In this document: piece after piece, positions 19,902 through 29,206 of the stretch
How positions within the stretch are numbered: position 1 is the stretch's first letter
How the letters are laid out: each line of letters opens with the position of its first letter
NCBI RefSeq assembly: GCF_007289895.1
Contig: NZ_CP041661.1
Location: forward strand, 186,001-250,000
From: Catenovulum sediminis
GTDB lineage: Bacteria > Pseudomonadota > Gammaproteobacteria > Enterobacterales > Alteromonadaceae
Direction of reading: 5' to 3'
DNA length: 64,000 nt
The notes under the pieces: model-generated
Databases searched by the model: none
The model's input: only the letters and a program-made list of their open reading frames with translations
What the model was told of the DNA's origin: nothing
Made by a program: the position numbers and the translations under genes

Positions 19902-21239
19902 ATGTCGCAACAACGCCTTTCTATAAAAGAGAAACTGGGCTATGGGTTGGGAGATACGGCGAGTAACATTGTTTTTCAGATACTGGCCAATTTCATGCTG
20001 ATTTTTTACACAGATGTTTTTGGCATTAGTGCTGCCGCTGCCGGAACTTTAATGCTGGTTGTGCGACTATTTGATGGTATAACTGACCCAATTATGGGCG
20101 GCATTGCAGATAGAACGCGTACACGTTTTGGTACTTATCGGCCTTATTTATTAATCATGTGTATTCCGTACGGTATGCTCGCCGTTGTGGCTTTTACCAC
20201 CCCTGATATAGCACAAGATAGCAAGTTGGTATATGCCTATGTATCTTACGCGCTATTAATGACCTGCTATACCGCAATCAATATACCTTATTCAGCACTA
20301 GGCGGCGTTATGACCAGCGATCCTCGCGAACGCGCTTCATTACAATCATTTCGTTTTGCCATGGCAATGAGTGGGGGGGTCATTGTCGTTTGGGCATTAC
20401 CACAATTAGTAGATGCGTTTGCAGAATATGGCCAGCAAACAGGTTATCAGTACGCAATGGCAATTTTAGCATTGTTAGCGGTTGTCTGCTTTTTAACCTG
20501 CTTTTTATTAACTGAAGAGCGAGAACAAGTAAAAGTCAGCAAACAATCAAGTATCATAAAAGATTTCGCTAGCCTATTTAAAAATGACCAATGGGTTTTA
20601 ATGGTCGTCATCACGGTATTTGTTTTAACATTAATTGGTCTGCGTTCCGCCATTGCCCCTCATTATGTTAAATATTATGTAGGTGATGAATCACTTACCA
20701 GTAACTTTTTAACTATGGGTATGATAGCTTCTGTTTTAGGTGCACTGGCCACTCACTTCTTGTCACAGAAGTTTGGAAAAAAACCACTCTTTCAATTTGG
20801 TCTGATCATCGGTGTTATTGCGCATGCCGCTTTGTTTGTGTTGCCAGCATCACAGATTGTATTCATCTTCTTCGTATTTTTTGTTGCTAACTTTGTGCAC
20901 ATGATAGTAACGCCGCTGATGTTCTCAATGATCGCAGATACAGTAGATTATGGACATCTCAAAACCGGTAAAAAAATTATGGCAATGACATTTTCAGGTC
21001 ATTTGCTCGCTATTAAATTAGGTTTTGCCATTGGCGGGGCGACAGCCGGTTGGTTGTTAAGTATTTATAACTATGTACCCAATCAGGCACAAACCAAAGA
21101 AGCGTTAAGTGGAATAATGTTAGGATTTGCGGCCGTCCCTGCAGTGTTACTGGCAGCCGCTTACTTTGTCATGAACAAATACAAATTAACTGAGGGTAAG
21201 CTCTACAAAGTACAGGAAAAACTGAGCATATCTGAATAG
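19902..21239 (+). CDS. GPH-family sugar:cation symporter (MFS superfamily)
   Basis: 445 residues, about 12 hydrophobic spans. The glycoside-pentoside-hexuronide family signature is plain: KLGYGLGDTASNIVFQ at the start, then VRLFDGITDPIMGGIADRT and TRFGTYRPYLL, and DTVDYGHLKTGKK near residue 350. Family members bring xylosides, hexuronides or galactosides across the inner membrane with a proton or sodium ion. It diverges from the xylan operon and shares its regulatory motif, so xylo-oligosaccharides or aldouronic acids are the likely cargo (inference). The ATG is preceded by AAGG. Confidence 0.92.
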   Translation: MSQQRLSIKEKLGYGLGDTASNIVFQILANFMLIFYTDVFGISAAAAGTLMLVVRLFDGITDPIMGGIADRTRTRFGTYRPYLLIMCIPYGMLAVVAFTTPDIAQDSKLVYAYVSYALLMTCYTAINIPYSALGGVMTSDPRERASLQSFRFAMAMSGGVIVVWALPQLVDAFAEYGQQTGYQYAMAILALLAVVCFLTCFLLTEEREQVKVSKQSSIIKDFASLFKNDQWVLMVVITVFVLTLIGLRSAIAPHYVKYYVGDESLTSNFLTMGMIASVLGALATHFLSQKFGKKPLFQFGLIIGVIAHAALFVLPASQIVFIFFVFFVANFVHMIVTPLMFSMIADTVDYGHLKTGKKIMAMTFSGHLLAIKLGFAIGGATAGWLLSIYNYVPNQAQTKEALSGIMLGFAAVPAVLLAAAYFVMNKYKLTEGKLYKVQEKLSISE

Positions 21240-21262
21240 CTGTGATCACCAAGACACATCTT

Positions 21263-21303
21263 GCCCAAAAATAGCGACATTCATCTGTTGTTGTATTTTG
21301 GGC
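21263..21303. terminator. Weak hairpin between convergent genes
   Basis: GCCCAAAA (21263-21270) pairs with TTTTGGGC (21296-21303) across a 25-base loop, followed by TTT. It lies between the symporter stop and the 3' end of the leftward binding-protein gene. Confidence 0.35.
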
Positions 21304-21362
21304 TTTGACGTCAGCAGATCAATAAAGCGCTAAAAAAACTAGCTAAAAACTGCCCCGTTGGG

Positions 21363-22222
21363 TTAAAAATCCTCATTAATCGGATCGAACCACAAGGCTT
21401 TGCGTCCAATCGGAGTTTGTGGAGTCAACCCCGGGTTATTTAGCTCTATCACGATACGCTGCTTAACATTGGCTTGCTTTAAGGCTTGTTTGACCTGTGT
21501 GTCATTAAAAAATAATGTTTCAAATGTGCCATCCGCAATCATATTTTCCAAACCATTTTTTAAATAATCGTGTAATTCGGTATTCCCTTTGCGTACAAAA
21601 AAATAAAACGGGGCTGTGTATTTAAGCAAGAGATAGGGTTCGACAGCCAGATTATATTTGGCTTCACGTTCAATTTCACTAAAGGGTTCGGGTAACCCCG
21701 CGGAAAATAATCAAACCGGCCACCTTCCAGCATTGGAAATAAATTCAAGTACTTTAATTCTTTAACAACTTTCAATTGGTTACTTTCCAGAATTTTGGTA
21801 TCCGCCCACATTAAACCCTGCCCGGCTTTAAATTGTTGTAAATCCTGTAAACTTGATACATTTTTAAATAAATTTAGGTTCTGCGCTTTTACAAGAGCAA
21901 TTCGCATGCCAATAAGCCCTCGATATAAGGGTATATATACTGCTTGAAACTTTTCTTCGTGTGCTTTGCTCGTTAGCGTCCACATCAAATCACGTTCACC
22001 GGATAAAATCTCGGAATGTAACTTGGGCTCTGATGTTTCAATGCCACTCTTGTCATCTGGGTAAACGATTGTGTACCCACCTTCGCGAGCAATCAAAGCT
22101 TCCAGTATGCGGTTGGGTAGCTTACCTTCGCTACTGAGTCCCTGCACGGTTAAATTCGGTTCAGCATAACAATTCACTGTGACCACACAAACAGCAAAAA
22201 TTGAACAAAAAAATCTCAACAT
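21363..22222 (-). pseudogene. Periplasmic substrate-binding (SBP_bac_3-like) protein, interrupted by a frameshift
   Basis: Two overlapping leftward frames (22222 to 21560, and another reaching 21363) make one protein. The first has a signal peptide (AVCVVTVNCYA) and runs to GGRFDYFPRG. It then continues out of frame as YPNPLVKLN, whereas the alternative frame reads EPFSEIEREAKYNLAVEP and carries on to the natural C-terminus. One missing T near 21694 (GGTTACCC instead of GGTTTACCC) restores the continuous reading PRGLPEPFSEIE. Stand-alone periplasmic binding proteins of this kind are common in Alteromonadales and no transporter genes adjoin it. A real mutation and a sequencing error are both possible. 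The start has GAGG upstream. Confidence 0.8.
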
Positions 22223-22545
22223 TTTTTAACATCCTCATTTGCATCAAAATGATTAATTTGACTAAAACACAAACATAATAGTCACAAAAACCATAATGTT
22301 TCAATATGAAAAACGTGCAAATTCAACACAAACACAAAGATTTAAAAGTTCATAAACAGTGTTAAACAATAAATTACAATTTAAAAACCACAAAAAACCG
22401 AACATTTGTTTAATAAAAAGTAAATAAATATTTATAGCAGAGTTGACCAAATAGTAATAGTCAAATAAACTACCTACAACATAAGATATAACTATTTTTT
22501 TAGTCGGCAACAACACATTCATTACAAATAAACAACAGGTGTAAA
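22223..22545. promoter_or_regulatory. Divergent promoter region with shared regulatory motif, copy C (22274-22298)
   Basis: 323 bases without a gene. TAATAGTCACAAAAACCATA at 22276-22295 matches the shared consensus completely. With flanking bases it has arms CATAATAGT and ACCATAATG. The same 21 bases recur in front of the CBM lipoprotein gene at 41681. Here the site is 52 bases upstream of the leftward binding-protein gene and 248 bases upstream of the rightward TonB receptor, so either could be the target. Confidence 0.6.
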
Positions 22546-25500
22546 ATGGCACATACAATAAAAAATATGAAAAGCTTCAAAAAAAGCTTGATTAGCCTAG
22601 CAGTTTTGGGGTTGTTACAACCGGTTTATGCAGCAGAGGACAGTCAACAAGAAACTGAGACAATCGAAGTAAAGGGCATTCGCGGTAGCGTTATATCCGC
22701 TCAGGCGATAAAGCGCGATGCAGATACTTTCGTTGATTCAATTACGGCAACGGATATTGGCGCCTTGCCAGATTCAAGTGTACTGGAATCTTTAGCACGT
22801 GTGCCGGGTGTATCAATCGACCAGTTTGCTTCACCGAATGATCCTGACCATTTTTCTGCGCAGGGCTCAGGTGCTGTTGTAAGGGGGATGAGCCAAACCC
22901 GCAGTGAATTTAACGGTCGCGATTCGTTTTCTGCAACGTCGGGCCGAGGGTTAAGTTTCTCCGACGTATCTTCAACCATGATGGCCGGTGTGGATGTATA
23001 CAAAAACCAAACAGCCGATATGATTGAAGGTGGTATTGCCGGCACCATCAGTTTACGTACCCGTAAGCCTTTTGACAGTCAAGGACGTAAAGTAGCCCTG
23101 ACTCTAGAAGCCAACTATGGTGACATGGCAAGCGAAGTCACGCCAACAATTGCTGGCTTGTACAGTGACCGATGGGAAACTCAATCTGGTCACTGGGGGA
23201 TTTTAGTGAATGCTTCGCGCTCTGAAATAGCCACTGAATCACATGGTATTCAGTCAAAACGTTTCGAATTTAGACCCTTAGAGCAAATGATTGAAGCTGG
23301 TGCTGTGGCCGAAGATGCACCTTACTATACCTATAATGGCACTTTTGCAAATATTCCAGAGGGCGTTGAAGTAGGCGACCGCGGTATTTTAATGCCGGCG
23401 GGTTCTAATTTAACGATGAAAAACGATACTCACATTCGTTCAGGTTTAGCGGGCGCGCTCCAATGGAAAAGCTTAGATGGCGATATTGAAGCTTCATTGC
23501 AGTTCATGCGTTCAAAATCAGATTCTTCTTGGAAAGAAAATGCGTTAAAAAGTGATGTAGGATATGCGTCACGAACGGATGAACAATTTACTTACCCGGC
23601 GCCAGATGATCAGTGGGATATCACACCAGAAGGCACATTCCAAAGCGGTACGATTTCTGATAGAAGAAGTGGTTGGCGAGGTGATGGCGAGCGCTGGTCA
23701 AATATGAATGAAGTACATAACTTCGGTCTACAAATCGGCGCGGATACCCGATACCATGAAGATATATCTGTCGTCGATGATTTATCATTCAATGTGCGCT
23801 GGATGGCCAATGACAACTGGGAATTAGAAGCTGATATTCAACATATTGAAGCGGCTCGTGATACCTATGATATGCAACTTATTTACGCTGTGCGCGGTGT
23901 TCAAAATTATGATCTGATGGGGGGAGATGACTACCCAACTTTGCATCTTGGTAATCCGTTTGCCCATATGACAAATGAGCAGCTAACCGCACATTATGAA
24001 CAATACGGGGTTGACTACACAGGTGATGACTATTTCACTCAGCCAAGCTCTTATTTGATGCATGCAGGTATGGACCACTTTGGTGATAGTGAAGGCACTT
24101 CTGATGCCATTCGATTGGATGCAAAATATTTCCTTGACGACAATGTATTCTCATCAGTTAAATTTGGTGTGCGCTATCGTAAACGTGATCAAACAATTCG
24201 CTTAACTCAGTATGACTGGGGCAAATTAGCGCCTATGTGGAAAGATCGCGGTTGGTTAGATTCAGAGCTTATGATTGATGCGGGTCTTGCAGACGAATAC
24301 GATGTTATTAACTGGGGTGATTTTTATCGTGGCGATGCGCTCAATATTCTGGGCGGCAATCAAATGTTCCACCCATCTGAAGCATTAGTTAAAGATAGAT
24401 ACAATTTAGGTGACCGACTTGCGCCCTTAGCAGCCGATGACTGTCTAGACTTTGTTATGGCAGATGATAGGGTATCTGAAGATGACTGCTCTGAAATCAA
24501 CTTAAATGGATATTTCAAAGATAACGAAATCAGCCATACATCAGAAGAAAATAAAGCTGTTTATGTCCGTATTGACTATGATACCGATATTGCCGATCAC
24601 CGAGTTTCAGGTAATTTTGGTGTGCGTTTAGTTGAAATTGTCAGTGAAACCGATGGTTTTATGATATTTCCTGAAATGAACACAACCACTCCAGCACCTG
24701 AAGGTTGGGACCCATACAATTATAATATTGAAGCGTATGATTTATTTGCTGAAGAATCTGAATTCTTGGGTGATGCCTACAACTACTTACCACAAGAGAT
24801 AAAAGGGTTTGCCAGCGGTGCTTACACCAAAAACTTTGCGAAAAATAAAACACGCCGAGTACTGCCAAGTTTTAACCTTAAAATTGAACTTACCGATGAC
24901 TTATTGGCACGATTTGCGTTATCAAAAGCCATAGCATTGCCGGATATAGGCGATTTACGCAATTATACCCGATTAGGCCCAATTGCTTACACCACGTCGG
25001 TCAGTTACAAAGACCCTTACTATCACGCTGAAAATCCGCATCCAGATGCACCTGCAGATTCTACAACTGGGATGCCGGTCGATGAATTTGGTGAAGATTT
25101 AGAGCAACAAAGAGTCATTAATCCTGACTCAGTTATATTTGAAGGTTGGAGTGGTAGTGCAGGCAATCCATTCTTAAAACCAATGGAATCAAACCAACTG
25201 GACTTATCACTTGAATGGTATTTTGCAGACGACGGTTCAATTGTCTCTTCTTTCTTCTATAAAGACTTAAGTAACTTCTTTATTAAAGGGGGTTACAATG
25301 TCGATTATACGAATCCAGATACAGGGGTTACTCAAACCGCTATTATTGACGGCCCAACCAATGGCGGCAAAGGCGAAATGAAAGGGGTGGAATTAAGCTA
25401 TAATCAATTCTATCAATTCTTACCTTCTCCTTTTGACGGCTTAGGTTTACAAGCAAACTACTCGTACATTAAAGCTGAAGGGGTCCCTAACTCAAATTTG

Positions 25501-25899
25501 GATAGTTCTGATGTGGCTAACGAAGGTGGGGGTGAAGCACTGGATATATTTAAAGGCCAGTTACCATTGCGTGGTCAGTCTGAGCATACGGCTAATTTAA
25601 TTGGTATGTATGAAAAAGATGGCTGGTCTGCAAGGATAGCCTACAAATGGCGTTCAAAATTCTTGTTAACGTCTAAAGACGTTATTACTGAACTACCTAT
25701 TTTCAATGATGACGAAGGTCAGTTAGATGCTTCATTATTCTATCAATTAACTGACAGTATCAAAGTTGGTGTGCAAGGCGTAAATCTAACAGCGGAACAA
25801 ACGAAAACATTCCAGCAAGTCGACAATAATTTACAACTCGGCCGCTCATGGTTTACCAAAGATCGACGATATCAGTTGATTATTCGCGCAAACTTTTAA
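22546..25899 (+). CDS. TonB-dependent receptor (outer-membrane oligosaccharide importer), 1117 aa
   Basis: The start is an ATG with AGGTG upstream; an internal Met (MKSFKKSLIS) begins a good signal peptide ending in VYA-AED. A TonB-box-like stretch (ETIEVKGIRGS) precedes the plug domain (DSITATDIGALPDSSVLESLARVPGVSID, VVRGMSQTR, GVDVYKNQTADMIEGGIAGTISLRTRKPF). A long 22-strand-type barrel follows, ending in an aromatic terminus (YQLIIRANF). This plan is typical of the large Alteromonadales/Xanthomonadales receptors for plant or algal oligosaccharides. It is followed by a terminator-like hairpin, a MITE and three halogenase-family genes. The substrate is probably a xylan fragment, from context only. 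Confidence 0.9.
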   Translation: MAHTIKNMKSFKKSLISLAVLGLLQPVYAAEDSQQETETIEVKGIRGSVISAQAIKRDADTFVDSITATDIGALPDSSVLESLARVPGVSIDQFASPNDPDHFSAQGSGAVVRGMSQTRSEFNGRDSFSATSGRGLSFSDVSSTMMAGVDVYKNQTADMIEGGIAGTISLRTRKPFDSQGRKVALTLEANYGDMASEVTPTIAGLYSDRWETQSGHWGILVNASRSEIATESHGIQSKRFEFRPLEQMIEAGAVAEDAPYYTYNGTFANIPEGVEVGDRGILMPAGSNLTMKNDTHIRSGLAGALQWKSLDGDIEASLQFMRSKSDSSWKENALKSDVGYASRTDEQFTYPAPDDQWDITPEGTFQSGTISDRRSGWRGDGERWSNMNEVHNFGLQIGADTRYHEDISVVDDLSFNVRWMANDNWELEADIQHIEAARDTYDMQLIYAVRGVQNYDLMGGDDYPTLHLGNPFAHMTNEQLTAHYEQYGVDYTGDDYFTQPSSYLMHAGMDHFGDSEGTSDAIRLDAKYFLDDNVFSSVKFGVRYRKRDQTIRLTQYDWGKLAPMWKDRGWLDSELMIDAGLADEYDVINWGDFYRGDALNILGGNQMFHPSEALVKDRYNLGDRLAPLAADDCLDFVMADDRVSEDDCSEINLNGYFKDNEISHTSEENKAVYVRIDYDTDIADHRVSGNFGVRLVEIVSETDGFMIFPEMNTTTPAPEGWDPYNYNIEAYDLFAEESEFLGDAYNYLPQEIKGFASGAYTKNFAKNKTRRVLPSFNLKIELTDDLLARFALSKAIALPDIGDLRNYTRLGPIAYTTSVSYKDPYYHAENPHPDAPADSTTGMPVDEFGEDLEQQRVINPDSVIFEGWSGSAGNPFLKPMESNQLDLSLEWYFADDGSIVSSFFYKDLSNFFIKGGYNVDYTNPDTGVTQTAIIDGPTNGGKGEMKGVELSYNQFYQFLPSPFDGLGLQANYSYIKAEGVPNSNLDSSDVANEGGGEALDIFKGQLPLRGQSEHTANLIGMYEKDGWSARIAYKWRSKFLLTSKDVITELPIFNDDEGQLDASLFYQLTDSIKVGVQGVNLTAEQTKTFQQVDNNLQLGRSWFTKDRRYQLIIRANF

Positions 25900-25947
25900 T
25901 TAATGCAATATTGTATTAATTGAAGGGTATTTGGATGACATTTTGGG

Positions 25948-25984
25948 GTGTGATGGCGACAATTAGACGCGGTCTAAATCACAC
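25948..25984 (+). terminator. Two-level hairpin after the TonB receptor gene
   Basis: Outer arms GTGTGAT (25948-25954) and ATCACAC (25978-25984) enclose an inner stem TTAGAC-GCG-GTCTAA (25963-25977). TCGTTTTA follows. It lies 49 bases past the receptor stop. A 24-base imperfect palindrome at 25898-25921 overlaps the stop codon itself, and a further small hairpin (TAACCTG/CAGGTTA) lies at 26010-26027. Confidence 0.55.
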
Positions 25985-26047
25985 TCGTTTTATACCATCT
26001 GGGTATCGATAACCTGTATTCAGGTTAAAATCAGCAGGCTAAACTTA

Positions 26048-26311
26048 GGGCGTGTTTATCTTTGTATTATTTTTGAGCAATAGGCTATTTTAATCATTAA
26101 CAAAGCAGAATGAGTGGGGTTTAGTCATTCTAAATAAACGAATTCTAATGCCGTTAAGGGTTAAAATAGCCATTGCCCTTCGGGCTGAGGACAAAATGAT
26201 CTTATGCAGCGTTAGAAATAACTTATTTAGATGACTAAACTTCATTATTTCTGCCTTGCCTAAGACCATTTTTTCTCTCAGCTCAAATTATAAACAAAGA
26301 TAAACACGCCC
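26048..26311. mobile_element. MITE-like element, 264 bp, no coding capacity
   Basis: The 18-base terminal repeat GGGCGTGTTTATCTTTGT (26048-26065) is exactly inverted at 26294-26311. TA flanks both ends (26046-26047 and 26312-26313), as expected for a TA target duplication of the IS630/Tc1 type. The two halves form a long imperfect hairpin with GGCTATTTTAA (26083-26093) opposite TTAAAATAGCC (26161-26171), a shared GTTTAGTCAT block in both arms, and a small GCCC-TTC-GGGC hairpin (26175-26185). No open frame is present. The flanking bases GCAGGCTAAAC (left) and GTTTCGCCTGC (right) are also near-complementary, so the insertion site was itself a hairpin loop. Confidence 0.75.
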
Positions 26312-26351
26312 TAGGTTTCGCCTGCTTTCTCGTAGAGAATATAATTAGGTA

Positions 26352-27878
26352 ATGATGATGCAATCAGTTTCTCGACCTAAGTTAATAAAAAATATTGTTA
26401 TATTAGGCGGAGGAACGGCAGGCTGGATGACAGCCGCAGCCCTTTCCAAAGCACTTAAACCTGACAATATTCAAATAAAACTGGTTGAGTCTGAGCAAAT
26501 TGGTACTGTCGGCGTCGGCGAAGCAACCATCCCCCATATCCGTACTTTTAACAGTTTGTTAGGCATCAGTGAAAGCGAATTTATGCAGGCCACTGAGGCT
26601 ACATTCAAATTAGGTATTCAGTTTAAAGGCTGGGGCAACAAAGATTCTGATTATTTTCATCCATTCTCAGATTTTGGCGAGGCATATCAACAAATTAATT
26701 TCCAAAATTTATACCTTAAAGCCAAGCAAGCCGGATTGAAGCTACCTTTTGACAACTTCTCAACCGCTATTGCAGCTTCACGAGAAAAAAAGTTTTGTTT
26801 TGCGCAAAACCTACCGCCACCACTTTTGAACAATTATTCCTATGCCTATCATTTAAATGCCACTGCTTATGCCCGTTTTTTACGGCAATACAGTGAACAA
26901 AGAGGGGTTAAACGCGTTGAGGGCAAGGTTACAGCGATTAAGACTAAATTACCTGACGGCGATATTTGCTCGCTAACCTTAGACAATGGAAAAACGGTAG
27001 CAGGTGAATTATTTATTGATTGTTCTGGATTTCGAGCACTGCTTATCGGTCAACTTTTAAAATCTGACTATCAAGACTGGTCACACTGGCTCAAATGCGA
27101 CAGTGCCATCGCAATTCAAAGCCCGCTGCATTCCAGCCCGCATCCCTATACTCAAGCAATTGCCCATCAAGCTGGCTGGTATTGGCATATTCCACTGCAA
27201 ACGCGCTGTGGTAACGGCATCGTTTACAGCAGCCAGTACCTATCCGATCAGCAGGCGCTGGTTCAATTGCAAGCAAAAATTGGTTTATCTAAAAACGCGC
27301 GCATAAATGGTCCAATACGCTTTCGACCGGGAGTGCGCCAGCGCGCTTGGGTTAAAAACTGTATTGCAATTGGCCTTTCAAGCGGCTTTTTAGAACCACT
27401 GGAATCTACCAGTATTCACCTGATTCAGGCCAGTATTTTTAAACTCATCGAGCTTATGCCGGCTGATAATCAGTTTGCTCTAGCGCGCGCAGAATATAAC
27501 CGGCTAATCAATTATGAATACAATACCGTTCGCGACTTTATTATTTTGCATTATTACTTAAATCAGCGCAAAGAAGCATTCTGGCAAGATTGTCAAAGTA
27601 TCGATATACCCGACAGTTTAAAGCACAAAATAGAAACTTTTAAACTAACAGGTATTTTAACTGAGAACCAACAAGGTTTATTTTTTAAGCCCAGTTGGCA
27701 ATCCGTATTATTCGGACAAGGTTTAACACCGAAGCAAACCGATCCCAGAGCGGATTTGATGACCAATCAGCAAGCATTAGATTTTGTTTTGCGTTATCTT
27801 GACAAGCAAGATGAGACCGTTCGTCAAATGCCGGGACATGACTGTTGGCTTAATCAAATCGGAGTCATGCGTCAATGA
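26352..27878 (+). CDS. Flavin-dependent tryptophan-halogenase family protein (first of three)
   Basis: 508 residues. Three ATGs follow one another (26352, 26355, 26358) after AGG; the third has the best spacing. The protein keeps the family motifs: FAD-binding GGGTAGWMTA near residue 19, GVGEATIP near 54, the Lys in ATFKLGIQF (about 86, matching the catalytic Lys79 of PrnA/RebH by position), the Trp motif GWYWHIP near 276 (WxWxIP), and FLEPLESTSIHL. This class uses reduced FAD to form hypohalous acid. Relatives near TonB receptors are mostly uncharacterised, and some halogenate free indole in vitro. No NRPS, PKS or flavin reductase lies nearby. The next gene overlaps its stop by 4 bases. Confidence 0.9.
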   Translation: MMMQSVSRPKLIKNIVILGGGTAGWMTAAALSKALKPDNIQIKLVESEQIGTVGVGEATIPHIRTFNSLLGISESEFMQATEATFKLGIQFKGWGNKDSDYFHPFSDFGEAYQQINFQNLYLKAKQAGLKLPFDNFSTAIAASREKKFCFAQNLPPPLLNNYSYAYHLNATAYARFLRQYSEQRGVKRVEGKVTAIKTKLPDGDICSLTLDNGKTVAGELFIDCSGFRALLIGQLLKSDYQDWSHWLKCDSAIAIQSPLHSSPHPYTQAIAHQAGWYWHIPLQTRCGNGIVYSSQYLSDQQALVQLQAKIGLSKNARINGPIRFRPGVRQRAWVKNCIAIGLSSGFLEPLESTSIHLIQASIFKLIELMPADNQFALARAEYNRLINYEYNTVRDFIILHYYLNQRKEAFWQDCQSIDIPDSLKHKIETFKLTGILTENQQGLFFKPSWQSVLFGQGLTPKQTDPRADLMTNQQALDFVLRYLDKQDETVRQMPGHDCWLNQIGVMRQ

Positions 27879-29188
27879 AAATTTTAATCTTAGGTAATAA
27901 TTTGGCTGCCTGGATGACTGCTAAGGCTTTATCAGTCTATTCCCATTTTGAAGTTACTATAGCGGGAAAAAAATCTTCAAATAATCTACCAGCCATTCAA
28001 TCCGCACTCCCCTATTTTGACGAATATTTAAAACTCGCTCAGATCCCCAAAAACGAGTTTACTCAACAAGTAATCAATCAGCCTTTGTTAGCTCATCAGG
28101 TGATGACTAATATTAATAACGCGTCACAACAACATTGGTTTGCATTTAGTGAATATGGCGCACCGTTGGGACCACTTGAATTTCATCAAGCTTTTGCCCG
28201 GCTCAAGCACAATAGATGGGTAAAAGATGATTTCTGCAACTATTCTTTGGCTGTTTTACAAGCCAAACATGGCAAATATCAAGTCAGTTCAAAGAATCCG
28301 AATTCTGCTTATTCCACTTATGTGAATGGCTACATCATAGATACTGCATCTTTTATTCATTATCTACAAATGAGCTGTCCAAAGGTTAAACAGTTGGATG
28401 CGATTCCGCCCTTAACAGCGGCTCATGATCTCATCATAAATTGCAGTATTGCACCTAGCAAAATGCCGCTCACAGCCAACTCTATTAGTTGGCTTGAACC
28501 GTCCTGCCAAAAGTTTACGGGTCAGTATCATAAAACCATTGAAATGACTGCGCATGGCTTGCTCAGTAAACTTGCATTGCCCGATAACAAAAACATGAGT
28601 CAATGTCAGCTCACATTAAACCACTTGCCAGATGCACTCAGCGATGATCAGACTGCGATCAATCGAATTGTTGCGCAATACACTCAACAGGCAAGTGACA
28701 TTCGAGTGAGCAAACAGTTGACCCCAGCTGAAAATCAGGCGTTTTATCGTGCTAGTCACATTGCTTTTGATGTTCAGTGGCAACAATTAAAAAGCTGGTC
28801 TTATTCAGCAATCGATACAATCAGTGTATTTATCGTCAACCTATTTGAGCATTTCCCGCGAAGAAACGACAATCAAAAATTAAACTCTATTTTTACTGAA
28901 CACTACACTAAACAGATACAGTCTCTTCAGCGTTATGATCAACTTCTCCATGCTATTTTTTCAAAAGAGACGAACAATAACAGTATTAATTTATTTAAAG
29001 AATCCGGCAGAATTCTGCAGTTAGACCCAGACTTAATAAAACCAGATTGGATCATTGGATTATTGATGTCATTTGATATTATCCCTGCAAAATGCAGCCC
29101 ATACGCCAACCAGCTAACCGAAGCACAATTGGTCAGTCACTGCGAAAAAATCAAGTCGGTTTTCAACCAGAAAGTAAAGAATATCTAA
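27875..29188 (+). CDS. Degenerate tryptophan-halogenase paralogue (probable pseudoenzyme)
   Basis: 437 residues, ATG overlapping the previous TGA (ATGA). By eye it aligns along its whole length with the flanking halogenases: NNLAAWMTAKAL for GGGTAGWMTAAAL, IPKNEFTQQ for ISESEFMQA, DLIINCS for ELFIDCS, and DWIIGLLMSFDIIPAKCSPYA for the GQGLTPKQTDPRA region. The function-defining residues are gone. There is no glycine-rich FAD motif, no GVGEAT, the catalytic Lys position is Leu in NQPLLAHQV, WxWxIP is replaced by GLLSKLALP, and LEPLEST is lost. The frame is intact and coding-like, so it is retained rather than decaying. Possible roles are partner or scaffold for the active halogenases, or a substrate-binding protein. 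Confidence 0.75.
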   Translation: MKILILGNNLAAWMTAKALSVYSHFEVTIAGKKSSNNLPAIQSALPYFDEYLKLAQIPKNEFTQQVINQPLLAHQVMTNINNASQQHWFAFSEYGAPLGPLEFHQAFARLKHNRWVKDDFCNYSLAVLQAKHGKYQVSSKNPNSAYSTYVNGYIIDTASFIHYLQMSCPKVKQLDAIPPLTAAHDLIINCSIAPSKMPLTANSISWLEPSCQKFTGQYHKTIEMTAHGLLSKLALPDNKNMSQCQLTLNHLPDALSDDQTAINRIVAQYTQQASDIRVSKQLTPAENQAFYRASHIAFDVQWQQLKSWSYSAIDTISVFIVNLFEHFPRRNDNQKLNSIFTEHYTKQIQSLQRYDQLLHAIFSKETNNNSINLFKESGRILQLDPDLIKPDWIIGLLMSFDIIPAKCSPYANQLTEAQLVSHCEKIKSVFNQKVKNI

Positions 29189-29206
29189 CAATTTTCAGAG
29201 GCAAAA

